This document shows positions 42,568 through 50,466 of a DNA stretch of 64,000 nt, one piece after another. The notes below the pieces were generated by a model. That model worked only from the letters and a program-made list of their open reading frames with translations, had not been told where the DNA came from and did no database searches. This stretch comes from Armatimonadota bacterium (lineage in GTDB: Bacteria > Armatimonadota > Fimbriimonadia > Fimbriimonadales > Fimbriimonadaceae): positions 310,001 through 374,000 of the forward strand of contig JAEURN010000008.1 in the NCBI GenBank assembly GCA_016789105.1, in the 5' to 3' direction. Position numbers and translations under genes: made by a program. How positions within the stretch are numbered: position 1 is the first letter of the stretch; each line of letters begins with the position of its first letter.

Positions 42568-44487
42568 CTAGTCGCCAGGGGTCGCCGTTTCTTTCTTTTT
42601 GGGCAACACATCGTCGCCGAGGATGAACCGAGCGACCGAGTTCTGGTTGATCTTGTATTTGCGCGGGCGGGGCGAAAGGGCGCGGCAATCGACCTTTTCG
42701 TTGAAATCGAATGTCGGGCCGCTGGGAGTCCACGACGCCTTGGTGGTAACCAACCATTTGTTGTCGTCCCGCTCCGGCGTGTCGAGCTTGAAGTGCGCGC
42801 CGCGAGATTCGTCCCGCAACAGGGCCCCGCCAACAATCGCCTCGCTCATTTCGATCATATGCTTGAGCGTGCGAGTGAAGGGAACGGCCTGATTGGACCA
42901 GTTGCCCGCATCGAGCAAATTGCATTGGTCGGCCCGTTGCTTGAGTTCGGCAAGCTTGGATTTTGCCCCTTCCAATTCGCTTTGCAGCCGCCAGATGCCG
43001 CAATAGTTCCACATAGTTTCGGCCAGTTCGGCCGAAAGCTGATAGGGGTTTTCAGTACCCTTGGCAGCCTTGAGCCCTTCATATTCGGCCTGCCGGAATC
43101 GCTTGGCCTCTTCGGCCAGCGAGCTGGGCAGGTCGTCATGCGAGACATCCAGGTTACGGAGGTAAGCAAGCACGCCGAGGGCGGTGAGTTCGCCACCGGT
43201 GAGGCAGGTGAGCAAGGCGTTGGCCCCAAGCCGGTTGGCCCCGTGGTATTGGTATTCGCATTCCCCGGCGGCATAAAGCCCGGGGATGCTGGTCATTTGG
43301 TTGCGGGCAGAATCCACATCCAATGCCGTTTCGTTGCCCGTGGTTTCATAGTCCACCCACAATCCGCCCATGGTGTAATGCACGGCGGGATAGATGCGCA
43401 TTGGGGTGTCAATGGGATCCTCGCGCATGAACTTTTCGTAGATTTCCAAGACGCCGCCCAACTTGTCTTGGATCAGTTCTCGCGACATCCCTTTTTTGTG
43501 GTGCAAGTGGGTGATGTCCAAAAACACCTGTTGGCGACCTTTGTAACCCATGCCCTTGCGACAGACGCAATAGATGATGAAACTCACCAGGTCGCGGCTG
43601 AGCAAGTTCCCGTAGACCGGATCCAGCTCCTCGCAGAAATACCATCTGTCGGCTTCTGGGATGTCGAACGGTTTGCGGCTATCGTCCACATTGCGCGGCA
43701 CCCACAAGCGCCCACCTTCTCCGCGAACCGATTCGCTCATCAACCGGCATTTGTCTTCGCCGGGAACGGCGGTCGGGTGGATTTGAACCATCTCTGGGTT
43801 CCCATAAACCGCGCCCTGCTGGTAGCAGATGCTCACCGGCGAGCCCGTGTTGATGATGGAATTGGTGGAGCGGCCAAAAATCACCCCGTTGCCCCCGGTG
43901 GCCATCACCGTGGCATCGGCAGTGAATGCCTCGATGGCCATGTTCCTGAGGTTTTGCGCCACAACCCCCCGGCAAACACCTTTTTCGTCTTTGATGAGGC
44001 CGACAAACTCCCAGCCCTCGTATTTTTCGACTTGCCCGCTGGCTTCATAGCGGCGGACCTGTTCATCCAACGCATAAAGCAACTGCTGTCCAGTCGTCGC
44101 CCCGGCATAGGCGGTGCGGTGTTTCAACGTCCCCCCAAATCGCCGGAAGCTCAGCAACCCTTCGTTTGTGCGGTTGAACGGCACCCCCATGCGGTCCAGC
44201 AGGTAGATGATCGCCGGAGCCCGTTCGGCCATCCGCATCACCGGCGGCTGGTGGTTCAAGAAGTCGCCACCGGTGATGGTGTCTTCAAAGTGGAGATAGG
44301 GGCTGTCGCCCTCGCCGCGCAAGTTCACGGCCCCGTTGATCCCCCCTTGGGCACACACGCTGTGGCTGCGTTTGACCGGGACAACCGAGAACAGCTTGAC
44401 TTTGTGCCCCGCCTCCGCGAGCTTCATGGTCGTCATGAGGCCGGCAAGGCCCCCTCCAACTACGATGACGGTCCGTTCTGCAGCCAT
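42568..44487 (-). CDS. sdhA: Succinate dehydrogenase/fumarate reductase flavoprotein subunit
   Basis: The 639-residue protein begins with VIVVGGGLAGLMTTMKLAEAG (FAD-binding). His in RSHSVCAQGGINGA is the residue that binds FAD covalently. Active-site segments include MVQIHPTAVPGEDKCRLMSES, FCEELDPVYGNLL, and NRLGANALLTCLTGGE. Length and pattern match the Bacillus/Bacteroidetes-type flavoprotein rather than the E. coli one. The enzyme oxidises succinate or reduces fumarate and needs an iron-sulfur subunit and a membrane cytochrome, but neither sdhB nor sdhC is adjacent here. Confidence 0.93.
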   Translation of the reverse strand: MAAERTVIVVGGGLAGLMTTMKLAEAGHKVKLFSVVPVKRSHSVCAQGGINGAVNLRGEGDSPYLHFEDTITGGDFLNHQPPVMRMAERAPAIIYLLDRMGVPFNRTNEGLLSFRRFGGTLKHRTAYAGATTGQQLLYALDEQVRRYEASGQVEKYEGWEFVGLIKDEKGVCRGVVAQNLRNMAIEAFTADATVMATGGNGVIFGRSTNSIINTGSPVSICYQQGAVYGNPEMVQIHPTAVPGEDKCRLMSESVRGEGGRLWVPRNVDDSRKPFDIPEADRWYFCEELDPVYGNLLSRDLVSFIIYCVCRKGMGYKGRQQVFLDITHLHHKKGMSRELIQDKLGGVLEIYEKFMREDPIDTPMRIYPAVHYTMGGLWVDYETTGNETALDVDSARNQMTSIPGLYAAGECEYQYHGANRLGANALLTCLTGGELTALGVLAYLRNLDVSHDDLPSSLAEEAKRFRQAEYEGLKAAKGTENPYQLSAELAETMWNYCGIWRLQSELEGAKSKLAELKQRADQCNLLDAGNWSNQAVPFTRTLKHMIEMSEAIVGGALLRDESRGAHFKLDTPERDDNKWLVTTKASWTPSGPTFDFNEKVDCRALSPRPRKYKINQNSVARFILGDDVLPKKKETATPGD

Positions 44488-44800
44488 TGACTTCTATCCG
44501 GTAAGGGGGGCGACGTTTGCGCCCGATCCACCCATTGGAACGAGTGTACCTATCACTTCCAACATGGGCCTTTCGACTGAATCCGATGGGCTCCCCATTT
44601 GCCCCCGTTGCAGATCTATGAACGAAAAATGTTTTGATATAAGCATGTTTTGCACCCCAACTTTCTTTTTTATAGGGAGTCGGCAAGCGGGTTCGAATTC
44701 CCGGCAACTCTCGGCAAGACGCCAGGGTCCGGATGGCCGTATAGTAGGGATTGCCGCACCGAGTCGGTTTTGCTCTCCCCTTACCGGCCACGGGCGGCCT
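44488..44800. other. 313-bp intergenic region between folE2 and sdhA
   Basis: No protein-coding gene is supported. AT-rich stretches around 44625-44680 (TTTTGATATAAGC; CTTTTTTATAGGG) could hold promoters on either strand. At 44688-44703 CGGG-TTCGAATT-CCCG looks like a tRNA T arm, but with an eight-base loop and no acceptor partner, so no tRNA is called. The sdhA promoter is probably in the half nearer 44487, but no hexamer pair is convincing. Confidence 0.5.
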
Positions 44801-45592
44801 TTACTTTTCCCGTTCCAAAAAGGCATAGGCGTTGTGGGCATGGATCGACTCCTCGTTTTCCACTTCTATGCTGTACCGGGTGATCCGCGGATCAGAGTCG
44901 AACTTGAGGGCGACTTCCCGAACCATATCCTCCACAAACCGGGGGTTTTCGTAGGCGGTTTCGGTCACAAACTTTTCATCGGGGCGCTTGAGCACCGGGT
45001 ACAGGGCGCATGATGCCGATGACTCGATCATCTCGATGACTTCTTCAAGCCAAACATGGCCGTTAGAATTGAGCCGGACAGAAACCCACCCCCGCTGGTT
45101 GTGCGCCCCATATTGGCTGATTTCTTTGCTGCAGGGGCAAAGGGTGGCCACCGGAACCTTCAAAAACATCTCGACTTGGTAGGTGCCGTTGATTTGCGCG
45201 TTGAACCCGCAGTCGAACTGCATCATTCCCGTCTTGCCGGTCACCGGCGCCGCCTTTTCCATAAAGAACGGGAATTCCACGACGACATGAGCTTTTTGTG
45301 CCTTCAGGCGGTCTCGCATCTTCTCGAGCAACCGGGGCAGGGCTTCCACGCTGACCTCTTTGCCGTGCTCGTTCAAGACTTCCAAAAACCGGCTCATGTG
45401 GGTGCCTTTGAACTCGCTTGGCAGATCCACGGTCAGGGTGAACTCGCCGATTGTGTGCTGCCACTCATTTGCGCGATCCAGCACCGCAATCGGAAACTTG
45501 ACTTTGCGCACCCCGACCCGGTCGATTGCGATGTTTCGTTTGTCCGGAGTTTTTTGGATGTCGGGGAGGTCTTGCGATTGAATGTGATCCAT
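44801..45592 (-). CDS. folE2: GTP cyclohydrolase IB, FolE2 type
   Basis: FolE2 makes 7,8-dihydroneopterin triphosphate, the first step to folate and queuosine, and does not depend on zinc. Typical segments are NIAIDRVGVRKVKFPIAV at the N-terminus, MKTG-like VTGKTGMMQFDCGFNAQING, the catalytic Cys in ATLCPCSKEISQYGAHNQRG, and ENPRFVEDMVREVA at the C-terminus. Two starts are possible: 45613 and 45592. A TACAAT box at 45612-45617 overlaps the first ATG, so transcription should begin after it and the second is preferred (263 residues). Confidence 0.92.
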   Translation of the reverse strand: MDHIQSQDLPDIQKTPDKRNIAIDRVGVRKVKFPIAVLDRANEWQHTIGEFTLTVDLPSEFKGTHMSRFLEVLNEHGKEVSVEALPRLLEKMRDRLKAQKAHVVVEFPFFMEKAAPVTGKTGMMQFDCGFNAQINGTYQVEMFLKVPVATLCPCSKEISQYGAHNQRGWVSVRLNSNGHVWLEEVIEMIESSASCALYPVLKRPDEKFVTETAYENPRFVEDMVREVALKFDSDPRITRYSIEVENEESIHAHNAYAFLEREK

Positions 45593-45611
45593 CGGATTTG
45601 TCGTGCCACCC

Positions 45612-45617
45612 ATTGTA
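45612..45617 (-). promoter_or_regulatory. Candidate -10 box of folE2
   Basis: TACAAT on the minus strand overlaps the upstream of two possible ATG codons and so argues for the downstream start (45592), 19 nt away. Confidence 0.4.
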
Positions 45618-45747
45618 ATGCCCCAAAGGCCGGTGACCCGCAGTCTTGCCTACGCCGGCAATGCACCAGGGGTTAGCCTGCCATGTGACCAAAGCCTGGG
45701 CGCCCGCAAAAGATTCCCGGCGGGAGGGCGGATTGCCCGGCCACACC

Positions 45748-46953
45748 CTAGACTGTCAGCCCGCTAAAGGAAGATTCGAGAACCGAGAGCGTGTGGGCAA
45801 CCCGGATCGCCGAACCGTTCTCCCGGGCGGCCTGGGCTATCCACGACTGGCAACCCGGGTTGCCCATGGCCACAATCTGGGCTCCTGTCGCGGCGATGTT
45901 GGCCCATTTCCGGTCCAGAAGCCGCCGGGCGTATTGAGGGTGGAAGACATTGTATGTCCCGGCCGAGCCACAACACAGGTCGGCTTCGGCCAAGGGTGCC
46001 AACTCGACCCCCGGGATGGAAGCCAACAGGGTTTTCGGTTCTGCGCTTACCTTTTGGCCGTGGACGAGGTGGCAGGCCTCGTGGTAGGCGATGCGCATGC
46101 CGGGGAGTCCGGGGCTTTCGGCTAAGATGGGGGCCAGCCCGTTGGCCAGTAGGAATTCCGTGGCATCCCAAGTGCGGGCGGCCAACCCTTCAAGCCCTTT
46201 ACCGACCACCGTCCCGTATCCTTTGATGGTGCTTCCGCAGCCGGCGGAATCGACAAGCAGCGGCAGTTCGTCGGGGAAAGCCTCCCCAAGTGCTTGGGCG
46301 CGGGATTCGGCTTCATCCAAAAACCCTGAATGGGCGTGCAAGGCCCCGCAGCACCCTTGCCGCACCTCGCGGACAGTGAACCCGATGCGCCGGAGGAGCC
46401 GCCGCAACGCTTGATGCACATCCGGGTAGAGGACGCGCATCACACATCCTTCCAACAGGTAAACCTCCCCAACCACCGGTGGCAGAGAACCAGAGGGCAA
46501 GAGGGGGAACTCGGCCGGATCCGGCAATCGGGGAATCTCGGCTTCCGGCAATGATCCCGTGAGCATCCGGGAAACCACACCCGGGAGGCGTCCCCCTGGG
46601 ATCAGTCCGCCCAGGGCGAACTGGGCCCGGGCGGCCGCAGGGTTCGTCAAAGAGGCCAAAAAGGGTTCTTCCAACCACCGTTGCCTGGGCATCGCCGCCC
46701 GAGCGAGTTCGATGATCTCGCCATATTGGACTCCGGAAGGACAAGCCGTTTCGCATCCCCGGCAACCAAGGCAGGTGTCCAACGCCGAACGCGTCGTGTC
46801 ATCCCAAACCCCGGATTCTTCCGCTTGACGGGCCAGCGAGATGCGGCCACGTGGGGATTGGCTCTCGTCGCCCGTCAGCTGGAAAGTCGGGCAAGACTCG
46901 ATGCAGAAGCCGCACCGGATGCACCGTGCCGCGAGTTCCGTCAGCTTGGACAT
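45748..46953 (-). CDS. glcF: Glycolate oxidase iron-sulfur subunit (GlcF-like)
   Basis: The 401-residue protein has two 4Fe-4S motifs at the N-terminus (CIRCGFCIESCP, Cys11-14-17-21, and CLGCRGCETACP, about residues 61-72) and two CCG domains (GCCGALHAHSGF, CCGSAGTYNVFH). This layout is that of GlcF, which carries electrons from glycolate oxidase to the quinone pool. The FAD subunits GlcD and GlcE are not in the window, so another partner such as a lactate dehydrogenase is possible. The start ATG is 7 nt after a TAGACT box. Confidence 0.85.
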   Translation of the reverse strand: MSKLTELAARCIRCGFCIESCPTFQLTGDESQSPRGRISLARQAEESGVWDDTTRSALDTCLGCRGCETACPSGVQYGEIIELARAAMPRQRWLEEPFLASLTNPAAARAQFALGGLIPGGRLPGVVSRMLTGSLPEAEIPRLPDPAEFPLLPSGSLPPVVGEVYLLEGCVMRVLYPDVHQALRRLLRRIGFTVREVRQGCCGALHAHSGFLDEAESRAQALGEAFPDELPLLVDSAGCGSTIKGYGTVVGKGLEGLAARTWDATEFLLANGLAPILAESPGLPGMRIAYHEACHLVHGQKVSAEPKTLLASIPGVELAPLAEADLCCGSAGTYNVFHPQYARRLLDRKWANIAATGAQIVAMGNPGCQSWIAQAARENGSAIRVAHTLSVLESSFSGLTV

Positions 46954-46960
46954 TGCCAGC

Positions 46961-46966
46961 AGTCTA
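46961..46966 (-). promoter_or_regulatory. -10 box of glcF, leaderless type
   Basis: TAGACT ends 7 nt before the ATG at 46953. It lies in the 10-nt gap after the ankyrin-like gene, so glcF has its own start point. A second TAGACT with a 6-nt gap precedes that upstream gene. Confidence 0.55.
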
Positions 46967-47458
46967 CAGCTTTGCCGACCGGATCAAAGACTTGATGAAA
47001 TCCAAAAGCTCTTTGGCGGGCTCCCCGCCCGCCTCGGCATGCCGGGCCAACGAGATCCCGTGGGGGCCTTTGCACTCCACCATCTGCGGGTAGCGGGTGA
47101 GCATAGGGCGCACCACATCTGTGTGGCCGAGCATCGTGTGAACAAAAAGGTCTGTCCGGGCGCCTTTTTCAATTAAGAATTGCGCGATGTCCCGATGCCC
47201 CATGTGCCCCGCGCCACCAATCGCCGATTCAAAATCTCCCGCCCGCCAATCAATGGTTGCGTTCAAGAGGGCCGGGGTTTCTTCCAACAGCGGCTTGACG
47301 GCATCCAGCGACTTGTGGGCGGCAATGACAAAGTCCCGCACCAAATCCGGGTTGAGGGGCGGCGGCACCGGTTTATCTTGCGCGATGGACAGAACCGGGA
47401 GGGAAGTCAGTGATGTCGCGGCGGCGGTAGCCAGCAATTCGCGGCGGGATATCGGCAT
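46964..47458 (-). CDS. Exported ankyrin-like protein with Tat-type signal
   Basis: The 164-residue protein starts MPISRRELLATAAATSLTS, a twin-arginine-type signal (SRREL) ended by SIAQ. The mature part has two or three ankyrin-like helix pairs: SLDAVKPLLEETPALLNATI, HRDIAQFLIEKGARTDLFVH and HTDVVRPMLTRYPQMVECKG. It probably acts in the periplasm by protein binding. The ATG is 6 nt after TAGACT (47465-47470), so the message is probably leaderless. Confidence 0.75.
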   Translation of the reverse strand: MPISRRELLATAAATSLTSLPVLSIAQDKPVPPPLNPDLVRDFVIAAHKSLDAVKPLLEETPALLNATIDWRAGDFESAIGGAGHMGHRDIAQFLIEKGARTDLFVHTMLGHTDVVRPMLTRYPQMVECKGPHGISLARHAEAGGEPAKELLDFIKSLIRSAKL

Positions 47459-47464
47459 ATATCT

Positions 47465-47470
47465 AGTCTA
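47465..47470 (-). promoter_or_regulatory. -10 box of the exported ankyrin-like gene, leaderless type
   Basis: TAGACT ends 6 nt before the ATG at 47458; the same hexamer is used at glcF. Confidence 0.55.
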
Positions 47471-47559
47471 TGGGTTTCTGGTGCCGGATGTTCCAGATAT
47501 TGGAAAAGGCCGGCGGAATCCGCCGACCCTTTGATGTGGAGGCAAGAACGCCCGACTGG

Positions 47560-47994
47560 TTAGTGGTTTCCAGACGTTTTAGGGGCTGTCGCCTTGGGCT
47601 TAGCCGTAGACTTCGGTTTAGCCGTGGATGTGGGCTTAGCCGATGTCTTGGGTTTGGTTGTGGACGCGGGCTTGGCGGTACCCGGCTTCTTTGTAGAGAC
47701 GAACCTTCCGGTTTTCGGATCCCGCGCCGGGGTCCGACGGGTCGACTTTTTGGAAGTTGATTTGGATGTTGATTTGCCCTTGGAGGTCGCAGCAGGTTTT
47801 TTGGCCGAAGCCGGTTTGTTTGTTGCCGCGGGTTTGCCCTTGCCCGCTTGGGATGGGCTGGCGGCCGGCTTTTTGGTTGTGGAACTGGCCGTGCCCTTGG
47901 AGGGGGATGTCGTGCCCTTCGGCTGGGTTTGGGCCGCAGCGAAAGACATCAGCGCCAAACCGGCGGCCAGGGTTGCCCAAAAGTGTTTGTTCAT
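47560..47994 (-). CDS. Secreted Lys/Ala/Pro/Thr-rich basic protein
   Basis: The 144-residue protein begins with a signal peptide (MNKHFWATLAAGLALMSFAA, cut near AQTQ) and has AGGAAG as ribosome site. The mature chain is almost entirely Lys, Ala, Pro, Thr and Ser in short repeats (TTKPKTSAKPTSTAKPKSTA), interrupted by one ordered-looking motif RDPKTGRFVST. Its make-up recalls histone H1-like or cell-wall-binding tails. A strongly positive exported protein may bind LPS or peptidoglycan (inference). Start chosen at ATG 47994; upstream in-frame codons are not supported. Confidence 0.65.
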   Translation of the reverse strand: MNKHFWATLAAGLALMSFAAAQTQPKGTTSPSKGTASSTTKKPAASPSQAGKGKPAATNKPASAKKPAATSKGKSTSKSTSKKSTRRTPARDPKTGRFVSTKKPGTAKPASTTKPKTSAKPTSTAKPKSTAKPKATAPKTSGNH

Positions 47995-48162
47995 GAGTTT
48001 CTTCCTAGAGATGCGGCCTCTTGCCTGCCGGCAATTTCCGCAATGCTCAAAACGGCACAACATAATGCAATATTATCGCAGTTCCAAGTTATTGCAAATT
48101 TATATAAAAAAGATCGCCATGGCGGAGATCCCGGCTTGTCGGGCCGGCAGGAAACCCCTTGG

Positions 48163-48168
48163 TACACT
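48163..48168 (+). promoter_or_regulatory. Candidate -10 box of the tRNA-Arg gene
   Basis: TACACT lies 18 nt before the tRNA; no good -35 box is visible at standard distance. Confidence 0.4.
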
Positions 48169-48186
48169 CGGGAGGTTGACAAGCAT

Positions 48187-48262
48187 GGCCCCGTAGCTCA
48201 GTGGATAGAGCAACGGCCTTCTAAGCCGTTGGCCGCGCGTTCGAATCGCGCCGGGGTCGCCA
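48187..48262 (+). tRNA. tRNA-Arg (anticodon TCT), CCA encoded
   Basis: The full cloverleaf can be drawn: acceptor GGCCCCG paired with CGGGGTC (one G-T pair), D arm GCTC/GAGC, anticodon arm ACGGC-CTTCTAA-GCCGT, short variable loop, T arm GCGCG-TTCGAAT-CGCGC. The anticodon TCT reads AGA arginine codons. The discriminator is G and CCA is encoded (48260-48262). A lipoprotein gene on the other strand ends 3 nt beyond. Confidence 0.96.
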
Positions 48263-48265
48263 ATT

Positions 48266-48532
48266 TCACCTCCCAAGTGGAGTTTGCGCATCCTTGACCG
48301 CTTTGGTGCGCTCAATGGCTTCCCGGGCAAGTTGTTCGCTGCCATAGATTTCGGCCAATTTCTGCTGGTGGGCCGGGCTCACTTTGTCCCAGATGCCACC
48401 TGATTCCTCCATCGCATCCGTTAGTGTGTCGGCGCCGACTTCGGCAGCAGATCCCTTATCCAGCCCCGGTTCGGGCTGGCAACCGGCCAGCCCGAGGGCA
48501 AACAGAATCATGAGGGCAAGGCGGGCAGCCAT
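48266..48532 (-). CDS. Small lipoprotein of unknown function
   Basis: Starting at ATG 48532, the 88-residue protein has a lipoprotein signal MAARLALMILFALGLAGC, followed by an acidic linker and a short helical domain (GIWDKVSPAHQQKLAEIYGS and AREAIERTKAVKDAQ). It starts 4 nt after the stop of the pseudopilin gene and is probably co-transcribed with it. A similar pattern, a small lipoprotein beside the pseudopilin-type genes, recurs at 51510-51767. No family recognised. Confidence 0.72.
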   Translation of the reverse strand: MAARLALMILFALGLAGCQPEPGLDKGSAAEVGADTLTDAMEESGGIWDKVSPAHQQKLAEIYGSEQLAREAIERTKAVKDAQTPLGR

Positions 48533-48536
48533 CGCC

Positions 48537-49385
48537 TCAGTTGGGTTGGACGACAAAGTACTTGGGATCCAGAAATGCGCCTTTGAAGAGCGCGGCTGGC
48601 CGGAAAAATTTGGCGCTCGAATCAGCCCGGCCAAAATTGTTCCCGTTGGCAAACTGCTGCCAGGCCCGTTTTGCGCTGGCGTTGGCCGTGCCGTAATAGT
48701 TCCCTTGAGCCCATGAAAGGGCATCGAGGCCATTCCAGAACTCAAAGTAGTTGTTCCAATAGATCTCCGTGTTGGGGGCGGCTGCCCCATAAGCCGATTC
48801 GATGTCCTCGGCTCCGTTCAAGACGACGAACAAGTCTGAAACTTGGTCGATGGCCGTTTGGGACGAAGAGATGTTTTCAACGCTCCCCACATTGTTGGTG
48901 AATCCAAACGGGCCCTGGACTTCCTTGCCGGATGGCCAGGTGGGGCCGAACATCAACTGCCCGTTAGGGGTGGCACTCGTTCGAAAGAGGCTGTTGACAA
49001 AGTAGCTGCGGCTGGGGGCCGATGTTTCCCCATTGGGCAGGGCACCGGCGGAAATGGCCACAGTCGATTGTGATCGGGAAGGGCTGGACAAGATCTGCCG
49101 GTTTTTGATGTACGGCCCGGTCACGGCCCGGTTGCTCCACATCCAATAGGAGCCGGTTTGGGAGTTCCACCAGCACACTTGAGGGTAAGTGTCGTCGTAA
49201 TCGGCCAGATAGATCATCACGCCCGTGCCGATCTGCTTGATGTTGCTGAGGTCGGCGGTCTTCTTTGCCGCGACTTTTGCCTGCGCAAAAACCGGGAACA
49301 GGATGGCGGCGAGGATGGCGATGATGGCGATGACTACCAGGAGCTCGATGAGGGTGAAGGCGCGGACGCGGTTTGGATAGGCCAT
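48537..49385 (-). CDS. Pseudopilin-like protein with type IV prepilin signal
   Basis: After MAYPNRVRA comes the class III prepilin signal [20 protein letters not shown] with Glu at +5 of the cleaved form. The following [14 protein letters not shown] is a stretch I associate with Armatimonadota pseudopilins. The outer domain (about residues 45-282) is Asn/Ser/aromatic-rich, with a DYDDTYPQV motif after the helix, typical of the group. Such proteins are cleaved by a prepilin peptidase; function unknown, with secretion or surface carbohydrate binding suggested. Paralogue of the gene at 49538-50437, with an identical helix. Confidence 0.82.
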   Translation of the reverse strand: MAYPNRVRAFTLIELLVVIAIIAILAAILFPVFAQAKVAAKKTADLSNIKQIGTGVMIYLADYDDTYPQVCWWNSQTGSYWMWSNRAVTGPYIKNRQILSSPSRSQSTVAISAGALPNGETSAPSRSYFVNSLFRTSATPNGQLMFGPTWPSGKEVQGPFGFTNNVGSVENISSSQTAIDQVSDLFVVLNGAEDIESAYGAAAPNTEIYWNNYFEFWNGLDALSWAQGNYYGTANASAKRAWQQFANGNNFGRADSSAKFFRPAALFKGAFLDPKYFVVQPN

Positions 49386-49474
49386 GCCCTTGTTCTATCT
49401 TGAATGGCCTTGGGTTCCGCCAATTTTCGTTGGTAGAAGGTCACCATTGATGGTCTCAGATCAGCAAGAGCCAC

Positions 49475-49496
49475 AAAAAAACGGCGGCCCCCCGCC
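49475..49496 (-). terminator. Rho-independent terminator after the lacI-pseudopilin operon
   Basis: On the minus strand GGCGG-GGGG-CCGCC forms a hairpin, followed by G and seven T. It lies 40 nt after the stop of the pseudopilin gene at 49538, ending the transcript that begins at 51767. Confidence 0.8.
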
Positions 49497-49537
49497 TGGT
49501 GCAAAGGGGCCAACCGTGTCCAAGGGTGGAAGGGAAC

Positions 49538-50437
49538 CTAGTAGGGGACGGCTCCGTCCAAGTACCAGTAGGTCCAGGAACCGGCCGCATCGCCGCGCCG
49601 CACAAAGAGGTTTTGGTACCACTTGATGGCCCCTTTCTTGATCGCCTTCGCGTGGCCGTCCATGAACGTCATGGGGGCGGTTTGCGCAAACCGGTAGCGG
49701 GCGTGGGCGGCGCATTCCCAGTTGCCGTTGGTTGTCGCATTGCAATCCGTATCGAACCGAGGATCGTAAACCGTAGTTCCCGGAGTGTAAACATCCACCC
49801 CGTCGCGGGTGATCGTCGCTTCGTTACCCGGGGTCGTCGCGATGGAACCAATCCACATTTGTTGCCACGGGTGGAACCAAGGATAGGCCCAAGTGACGTT
49901 GGCGCCCTTTTCCATCATCATGACTTTGTCAGCCGGGTTGTCCAGCTGGGTTTGGCTCAATGAAGGCTTCACCTGGGCGGCGGGGTACCAGCTCTGGTCC
50001 GAGTTGTAGTTGGAGGCGAAGATCGACAGGTGGAGGCCGTAGCTCATCCCGCCGACTTGCGCCTGCTCCCAATCGGCCGGGTTCGCAGAAGCGTTTTGCG
50101 GAAAAGACGGCGACCGCCAAATCCCATCAACCCCCGCGCTTTGAACAACACCAGAGACGGGGTTCAGGTAAGTGCGGCCGTTTTTGATGTACGGGTTGCA
50201 GGTGGCGTACCACAAAATCTGGGTGTCGCCATGACCATATTCGCTCATCGCGTTCAGGTCGTCGTAGTCGGTGGCATAGATCATGACTCCCGTCGCGATC
50301 TGCTTGACGTTGGAGAGGGACTGGGTTTTCTTGGCCGCGACCTTTGCTTGCGCAAAAACCGGGAACAAGATGGCAGCCAAGATGGCGATGATGGCGATAA
50401 CCACCAGCAGTTCGATGAGTGTGAAGGCTCGTTTCAT
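49538..50437 (-). CDS. Pseudopilin-like protein with type IV prepilin signal (paralogue)
   Basis: The 299-residue protein starts [17 protein letters not shown] and shares the entire helix and the [14 protein letters not shown] segment with the paralogue at 48537-49385; the outer parts differ. After the helix, ATDYDDLNAMSEYGHGD, a Trp/Tyr-rich domain, and near the C-terminus an MTFMDGHAKAIKKGAIKW segment of the H-X9-DG type. It lies 29 nt after lacI on the same strand and before the terminator at 49475-49496, so it is probably in the same LacI-controlled transcript. Confidence 0.83.
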   Translation of the reverse strand: MKRAFTLIELLVVIAIIAILAAILFPVFAQAKVAAKKTQSLSNVKQIATGVMIYATDYDDLNAMSEYGHGDTQILWYATCNPYIKNGRTYLNPVSGVVQSAGVDGIWRSPSFPQNASANPADWEQAQVGGMSYGLHLSIFASNYNSDQSWYPAAQVKPSLSQTQLDNPADKVMMMEKGANVTWAYPWFHPWQQMWIGSIATTPGNEATITRDGVDVYTPGTTVYDPRFDTDCNATTNGNWECAAHARYRFAQTAPMTFMDGHAKAIKKGAIKWYQNLFVRRGDAAGSWTYWYLDGAVPY

Positions 50438-50466
50438 AGCAGTTCTCTACTTCGAGGATTGATTTT

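Noticed and set aside
42793-44490. Long plus-strand open frame (565 codons) opposite sdhA
   Set aside because: sdhA has clear motifs throughout; the opposite frame shows no domain and is a mirror effect of GC-rich codon use.
44753-44767. GCCGCACCGAGTCGG resembles the end of a Cas9 tracrRNA
   Set aside because: There are no cas genes, no repeat-spacer array and no full hairpin; the match is short and by chance.
45614-45747. GC-rich segment before folE2 with short stems, considered as a riboswitch
   Set aside because: It lies mostly upstream of the likely -10 box, so it would not be transcribed with folE2, and no known riboswitch core is visible.
47581-47990. Repeat-like DNA that might be a CRISPR or tandem repeat
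   Set aside because: The repetition follows Lys/Ala/Pro/Thr codons of a coding frame; there are no constant repeats or unique spacers.
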